From Agapanthus africanus (taxonomy: Eukaryota > Streptophyta > Magnoliopsida > Asparagales > Amaryllidaceae): a stretch of DNA of 64,000 nt. This document shows positions 57,762 through 64,000 of the stretch, one piece after another. Where the stretch lies: NCBI GenBank assembly GCA_030015575.1, contig CM057337.1, positions 380,207,582 to 380,271,581 on the forward strand, given 5' to 3'. Every line of letters starts with the position of its first letter. The first letter of the stretch is position 1. Both the position numbers and the translations under genes were made by a program. The notes under the pieces were generated by a model. That model was not told the DNA's origin, did not search any database, and saw only the letters and a program-made list of their open reading frames with translations.

Positions 57762-59840
57762 TGCGGCCGTCTACTAAAGTTTCCGACGAGCGTTCGATCA
57801 GGATGTCGGGAATCTTGTTGAATTTCCCGACTAGATATTGAAAAGTGTTTTCAAGATCGAGACTAAAATGGGGGGTTTATAATTGTTAGGCATGCGATGT
57901 CTAAGGAATTCATTTGGTTAGGCATGTGATGTTTAAGGAGTTTGCGGATTCCAACTGTTGTAGTTTTACACTTTCTTTTCTGCGACCGCAAGTGTAATAT
58001 GTGGTGTATCGCCGGTTTCGTTACTATACATCAACGACAATTGGGATACGCATATTTACTTACGTTGATGACATGTGATGTTATGTGTTGCCTTGATATG
58101 TTATATTGGATCGTCGTGATTGAATAGCCGAGGGTTTTATGTGAGATGAGAGTTTTTCATTTTCATTCATGTAAAATTCATTATATCTAATATTCTTTTA
58201 TTGGGGCACTTCTGGGTTGAGGATGTTGTCACCATTGTATATTATTTATTTTTCTGCATTAGGATAGACCCAAGATGGGGAGCACAAGTAACCGGGTTCT
58301 ACGGTCCAATGGGAGACCATCTCGAGGAGTCGAGGCCGAGTCTCCTAACTCTAGAATTGGCAGGGTTACATGCCTTTCTCGTAGGGGTCTAGGGATATGG
58401 GTTTGGCTATCAACGCGACGTGGAATCCGTGTTTTATACAGGCTCGCATTTAAACACGGACCTCCTAGTATATCCAATATTTCATATGTTTCTTCTGCTA
58501 CGATATTTGTGATGTGATCATTCGATATGTTGTGATGAATATAGGATATAGTATATGTGATATACTATATAGACGTTGCTTATGTTTTACCCCCGCGCTA
58601 GCACTGCCCTGCTCTGCCGTTAGTTACCTAACCTAACGATGCACGATGGGTCATCGAGGAGAATGCGGATGGCATAAGCGTACGTTGTATTTATCTGTGA
58701 TGTTTAGGTAAACTTAAATGATGGGACTTCATTAATGAGATTAATGAAATAAAAGAAACCTAATGATGTTGCGGAATTGAATTTTCACAAACAGGTAGCT
58801 CTAGTTGTTGCTTTGCATAGCGGTGATCCTTGTAGAACATCTAGTACCTTATTCGATAAGGAAAAAGCCGAGATCCCTTCATCAGGAATGACCTCTTTAG
58901 CAATAACTGGCAGATGCTACAACCCTCGGTTTTGTCTTTTGTTTGTTTTTCTAGTTGTTTCTTTGGATAGCGGTATTTATGAAATACCCTACGCCTTATT
59001 CGATAAGGAAAGAGCCGAAATCCCTTCACCGGGAGTGACCTCTTTAGCGGAACTAGTAAAGGTCTAAAAAACAATCCATTTTAAATCATTTGATTCTACA
59101 ACGATATCAAGTTCATTACGCAAAATGTTTTCTTAAAAACCTGTCGTAGCCCTCTGTTATTTCAGATAAGTAATAGTTAGTATTCGTGCTGTGTTTGTTG
59201 ACCTTGTCACGGCGTAGTGTGCGGTAACTGATTAGTGCTTATCTGTATAAGCATATGATGTGATTGGATTAGGGTAGTCGTGCGACCTTGTTGACCTTGT
59301 CAAGGGTCAAGCGGGTGGGTTTGATTTAATCGGGAAATGACGGGTTGAACTTGACTTGCGGTCTATGGTTTGTTGACCTTGTCAAGGTCATAGATCGCTC
59401 GGGGCAAAATATTATTGGGAATTTCAAGTGTTCAAATTTGCAATGATATTGCATACCTTCTATGAGATAGTTGGATCCCGATACCCACTGCGAGTAAGAG
59501 TTACTCCTGGGAGAGTTTTATACATTACAAATAGCCGATCAAGTAGGTGTCTAGAAAGGTGTCAACGGGGTTACGCCCCTGGGAAAACGAGCTTTATTTT
59601 AATTAGGTCCGTGCGAAAGCACGGGGAACCTTCCTTAATGTACCGGCACTGGCCTGGCTGAAAGATTAGCGAACTTGTAGGGTGTAATTAATCCCGTCTA
59701 GTCTTTCCTTTTTAGGGTTTGAAGGAAGATTTGACTAAAACAGTGGGAGCCATCCTGATTAGATATATTAATAACCAATCAAATCTTGCAAGAGCATACG
59801 CTGAGTGTTTTCTCTCTCTCTCTCTCTCCATGTAGCGACC
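57762..59840 (+). other. C2 leader, right part
   Basis: From about 57836 it follows the C3 leader. It has the AGGCATGCGATGTCTAA units, the long hairpin (58292-58360), the duplicated module (about 58809-58915 and 58960-59050), the three word-bearing stem-loops (59163-59402), and CCGTGC-GAAA-GCACGG (59609-59624). It ends with a CT-rich run and GTAGCGACCATG at 59841. The first about 70 bases have no counterpart in C1 or C3. No gag is visible. Confidence 0.65.
59163..59402 (+). other. Three stem-loops with a shared tip word (C2)
   Basis: TTTGTTGACCTTGTCAAGG or a near-identical form occurs at about 59194, 59287 and 59369. The word folds as TTGAC-CTT-GTCAA. The flanks are complementary, and the first hairpin is bounded by CAGATAAG/CTTATCTG. 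Confidence 0.6.
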
Positions 59841-62466
59841 ATGTCACGCCTTAATCAAGATAATAATATAGATGTATTGACCGAACCCGTTTGTTATACT
59901 GCGCTAAGGAACGTTGGTCCCCGCTCCAACTTATAATTGTTATAAGACCGAGCAGGAAATAAGGGATTACCAGAATTCCCGTGCCGCCCAAACGAAGAAA
60001 GTGCATGCTGATGCATCTTCTTCGGGTTTGTTCATTACCGTGAACTGTTTCTCAGTTTCCTTTACGTCCTGGGTATGAGATACCGGATCAGGATCCCATA
60101 TATGTAATCTGTTACATGGGCTACAGAAAGGTAGAAAACTGAGAATGGGTGATAAGTTTCAATTGTTGGAAATGGTGCGAGTGTTGCAGCCAAGTTTGTT
60201 GGCAGTTATCACCCTATATTACCAAAATACATTGATTCTGAACGCATGTTATTAGATACCGAACCTGATATACAACATCATATCAGTCTCTTTATTAGTA
60301 AAGAAGGATTTAATTTTGTATTAATGGATAATCTTTTGAACATTTCGTATATCAAGAGTTGATCAGTTCAGGCACGTTATCTAAAAGCATAGACATTCTA
60401 AATCAAACCACAGTTCTTAACGTACAGAACACACACAAGAGGAAGAGTTCAGAAATGAACAAATCCTTCTTGATGTATTGTAGACTAGGTCATATCAATG
60501 TAACCCCACTAGCTGAAGTTACATAAAGATGCATATTTAAAAACAGTTTAAATTTACATCTTGTGAAACTTACCAGCCATGTCACAAAGATAAGATGAGC
60601 ATAGCTCCGTTTAATGGAAACAGAGAAAGAGTTAGTTAACTCTTGGGATTGATACATGATGATATATGTAAGGTCCCCTGTCTATACATTCTAGGATTGG
60701 TTCTTTATACTTCATTACATTCACTGATTATCTCTCAAGATTTGAACATATGTTTCCTGTTGAAACACAAGTCCGAACCTTTTGAGAAATTCAATGAATA
60801 TAAGATAGAGGTAGAGAACCAAAATGGGTATAAGTATTATGTCCTTTGATATGATCGGGGAGGAGAATACTTGAGCACGGAATTCCTGGGACTATTCTAA
60901 ACGAGAATGAGATTTTCTCTCAGCATTACTCCTCCGTATACACCATAACTTGTCGGTGTATCGGGGCAGAGCTATCGCACCCTATGTGATATGGTGCGCT
61001 CTATGATGAGTACTACTGAGTTGCCTATTTCCTTTGGGGGTTATGCAGTTGTGAAGCTGCATACCTATTGAATAGGGTTCCAACCAAATCAGTTGCCTAC
61101 CACTCATATATGATATGGTATAGGAAGAGCCCATCTCTTAATGATGTTAAGATTTGGGGTTGTCCGGCCTATGTCAAAAGCATGATCCGAACAAGCTCGA
61201 GGAAAGGTCAGTTCTGTGGAAGTTTGTTGGATATCCTAAGCATTAGCAAAGGAATATCTTCTACCGAACCGAGAAACAAAAAGTGTTTTATTTCTCGGCA
61301 TGCCGCCTTTTAGAGAAAAGGGAATTTCTTGTGAAGAAATTAGTGGTCATGAGGTAGAACTGGAAGGATTTCCAGCTATACAAACTGCAGCTGATGATTT
61401 GGTGAACCCGGAGATTCAATAGCTCCCAACGAACCTCAGCCTCTCCTCCGATCTAGTAGGGTTTCCTCATCCACATGAGAGATACTTCGGTTTTCTCTAT
61501 GATAGTAGGAGTGAGGATCGCATCATGAGATGATGACCCAACTAGTTTCGAGCAGGCCATCAGGACTGGGGACTTTGTAAGAATGGCTGGATGCAAAGCG
61601 ATCTGAGATGGAATCCTTATACACCAACAAAGTATTGACTTGATTGCTATATCTGAAGGGTTAAATCCCCATCAGGAGCAAGTATATCTTGAGAAGATTA
61701 CTTGGTGTACATGGAAAAGTTGAGACTTTCAAAGCTATGCTTAAGTCCATCCAAATCCTACTTTCCATTGCTACATACCATGACTACGATTTCTGGCGGT
61801 CGGGTGTAATGACTGCTTTTACAAATAGTGATTTAGAAGAGAGCAATCTATAAATACACAGCAAAAGGGCTTCGTAGACAGTGGGACCAGCGGAAACGTG
61901 TGCATGTTGCTTTATGAGTTAAAGCAGGCATCGCGGAGTTGGAATATCTGTTTTGATGTAGTAGTCAAAGTGTTTGACTTCATCAAAATGGTAGATGAGC
62001 CTTGTATATACAAAAAGATAGTAGAGAGTATGGTAGTGATCCTCGTATTGTACATTGATGACATACTCTTGATAGGAAAGGAGTTTCCTATGCTACGCTT
62101 GGTCAATCTCCTCTTATCACAAGGATTCTCCATATAGGATCAAGATGATACATCCTAAATCCTGGGTTATGGATCTATGAGATAGATCTAATTGGATGTT
62201 AGGTTTCTCACTAGCTGTAGTGAGATGGTATCAATCGATCAGGGGGAGAATCACTGGAATGGTTCTAGGGTGATAAGGACGACTGAATGTCAGTCACAGG
62301 CATTGTCTTTACCCTCAGTGGAGGGACGGTACGTTAGAAGAGTTCCAAGCTAGATACCGTGACATACTAGACGATGAAGGCTGGATATATTACTACTAAG
62401 GATGCTGCCAAAGAAATATTATGGATGTACACTAGTTCATGAGATGAACTTCGTTCCTACCATTGT
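59841..62466 (+). pseudogene. C2 pol remnant (heavily broken)
   Basis: Recognisable only piecewise as the same copia pol: the lead-in MSRLNQDNNIDVLTEPVCYT, patches of integrase, reverse transcriptase around YIDDILLIG (near 62050), and RNase H traces near 62290-62420. It has dozens of breaks, far more than C1 or C3, fitting its role as the outer and older host of the nest. Confidence 0.75.
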
Positions 62467-62470
62467 GTGT

Positions 62471-63452
62471 TGATCACACGCCAAAAGCGTGTCGGAAGTT
62501 CAAAAGTTCTAAAGTATAACCGCGATCAGGACGGTGTCGCTATGCAGCTAGCCGGTTGAGCACGGGTCGATCCACAGGGAGATGGTTTGTATGTCCGTTC
62601 GAGTTTTAGAAGAGTCAATAAAGAATTTGTATGTGTTTGTTCAAACTAACCTATGTGTTTTATATGCAAGTATGAAGTTGTTAAGAAAAAGATACGAAAT
62701 TGTAAGCTAAAGAAATCCGTACTCAAAACCTTTGAGCCGAGTCTTGACCAATTGAAGCTAGAGCAATCGGCAACAACGTGGATTAGGGGATTTAAGCACG
62801 GTATTCGTGGAATCCGGCTTATTTACCCTTGTCCTTCCGTTCTTGTCTCTTGCTTTCGCCTCCGGCCAAACCGAACGCAACCGGTCGCGGTTAGGAATCA
62901 CCGTTAACTTGGTAGGGTAGGGTGCCTAACGGAGCGCTTGCGTAACGTTTGGGCGGAGTTCAATGGAAAATAACAGGAAAAGGAAATGAGCAAAGAAACA
63001 TTAACTTACAATACCGTATTTATTCTTAACAACGATAATTACAACCATTCACAAAAGAACCAAAAAGAGCAAAAGAAAAGAAAAGATTACAAGTAAGTAA
63101 GGGCATGGAAATTAAGTGCATGAAAGTAAAGCAAGGTAATAAAAAGCAAGCAAGAAATAAGCAATAAAAAGAACTAGAAACTAGAACTCAAGACAACCAT
63201 GGGATCAATAGCCAACCCTTAAACTTGCAAGCTCAATCAAGAGGTTGCAAGATCAAGAGAAGGGTAAAGAACTCATGTGAAATGAAGCACTAATTCCATA
63301 AGAAGATACAACCCTTGGAATCAATAACAAACCCTTAAACTTTCAAGCTCAATGAAGAGGTTGAAAGATCAAGAGAAAGCAAGAATCTCAAGGGAAAGCT
63401 AAACAAACAAGAATGATACAAAAACCCTCATCTTCATTTAACATCCACTCAA
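62471..63452 (-). repeat. Athila-type LTR fragment (E5)
   Basis: Starts TGATCACACGCCAAAAGCGTG and, about 90-110 bases in, has a CCGCGATC...GGTGTCG...GGGTCGATCCACAGGGA block that parallels CCGCAATC...GGTGTCA...GGATCGTCCACAGGGA of the E2 LTR, so it is read as the end of a minus-strand LTR. No primer site or coding part is seen. Near its right end two related units of about 70 bases (63195-63264 and 63310-63380) share CAACCCTTRR, CTTAAACTT, CAAGCTCAAT and AGATCAAGAGAA. Confidence 0.5.
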
Positions 63453-64000
63453 TGCTCTCACTAAAGAAACTAGTCGAAAGGTAAGAAGAATCCTTCGAAA
63501 GTCTCAGTCAATATCTCTAGTAGCCGGCGATCCAGCCTCAACAGCGTCATGTACGTAGTATGACTTTCTCGAGTCAAGAGTGCGGATCAATCATCATATC
63601 TATGCCTCGTACGGTAAAATCCATCATACGGCATCCCAAAATCAGGGTACGGGTCAACTATCACATATACATCATCGTTCGTTTAGTATCATCATCAAAC
63701 AAAATCATGATCAAGGGTACTGTACAATAATCGTATACATTCCAATATCATCAACATATATCATCTTCTGTGTAAATATACATCGTCAAATGATCCACTA
63801 AAATATCATATCATAAATCATATCGTGATTAAGTCATATATTACGATCTGGGTTTTATTCTAGAGTCTCGTTCATTTCAATACCATCAACACATATCATC
63901 GTTTATATAATTCCTAATTACCCAACGATCCGCTAATATCGTAACACATTTCATCTCATATCTCGATCATATATCCAATATCTCACGGCATCATACCCAA
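63453..64000 (-). repeat. LARD LTR piece, continues past the window
   Basis: Matches 6675-7220 and, from 63517, also 1-484. The first bases (ACTAAAGAAACTAGTCGAAAGG) join abruptly to the Athila-type fragment, so this copy begins inside the LTR. Confidence 0.8.

Larger units (their letters stand above)
26634..62466 (+). mobile_element. Copia body 2 (C2), split by the E1/E2/C3 nest, strongly broken
   Basis: Primer site and early leader lie at 26634-27700. The rest of the leader and the pol region lie at 57762-62466. The 30 kb between is the nest, bounded by TGTGG at 27696-27700 and TGCGG at 57762-57766, an imperfect 5-bp TSD. Both sides match C3 and C1 in the same order and orientation. No downstream LTR of its own is seen; it ends near 62466 at an Athila-type LTR. 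This is one of the oldest parts of the window by decay. Confidence 0.75.

Noticed and set aside
59812-59829. (CT)n run as a separate microsatellite
   Set aside because: It is the family's pyrimidine tract before the pol ATG, only lengthened in C2.
62653-62907. 84-codon frame in the Athila-type LTR fragment
   Set aside because: The frame runs through LTR sequence and resembles no known protein.

Overview
The window looks like repeat-packed plant heterochromatin. I see no host gene, tRNA, rRNA or CRISPR array. The evidence for a plant, probably a flowering plant, is the element content: Athila-type Ty3/gypsy elements primed by tRNA-Asp, Ty1/copia elements primed by initiator tRNA-Met, and a very long-LTR, non-coding element of the LARD kind. 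The species cannot be told from the sequence. All boundaries were read by eye from LTR ends (TG...CA), primer-binding sites, polypurine tracts and target-site duplications (TSDs).

Layout. (1) 1-9381 is a LARD-like element on the minus strand: part of one LTR, a 2.0-kb non-coding centre and a 4.7-kb LTR. (2) 9382-14164 is the 5' part (LTR, primer site, leader) of a minus-strand copia element, here Cm. (3) 14165-27700 is a plus-strand copia chain in which successive bodies are separated by one LTR each: body 0, LTR, body 1, LTR, start of body 2 (C2). (4) 27701-57761 is a nest inside C2's leader. Athila-like element E1 (plus) was hit in its primer-binding site by Athila-like element E2 (minus, 29159-48842), and E2 was hit in gag by copia element C3 (plus, 34683-45276). 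All three insertions show 5-bp TSDs, and LTR divergence is lowest for the innermost. (5) 57762-62466 is the rest of C2, strongly decayed. (6) 62471-63452 is an Athila-type LTR fragment. (7) 63453-64000 is another piece of the LARD LTR.

How the parts work together. E1 and E2 show gag and protease but no visible reverse transcriptase or integrase, so both look like non-autonomous relatives that would borrow enzymes. E1 also keeps an open 318-codon frame in the position where Athila elements carry their third ORF, preceded by a promoter-like block. The copia family has the reverse situation: protease, integrase, reverse transcriptase and RNase H are recognisable, but no gag domain is seen. A 2.6-2.9-kb leader with strong RNA-like structure stands in its place.

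The best candidates for something undescribed are in that copia leader: three consecutive stem-loops whose tips carry the same word within an element but a different word in each of the four elements, and a separate long hairpin with a paired compensatory change. Other points are the promoter block before E1's third ORF, heat-shock-element matches in the LTRs of E2 and C3, and a GTGCAC-cored degenerate repeat in the LARD centre.
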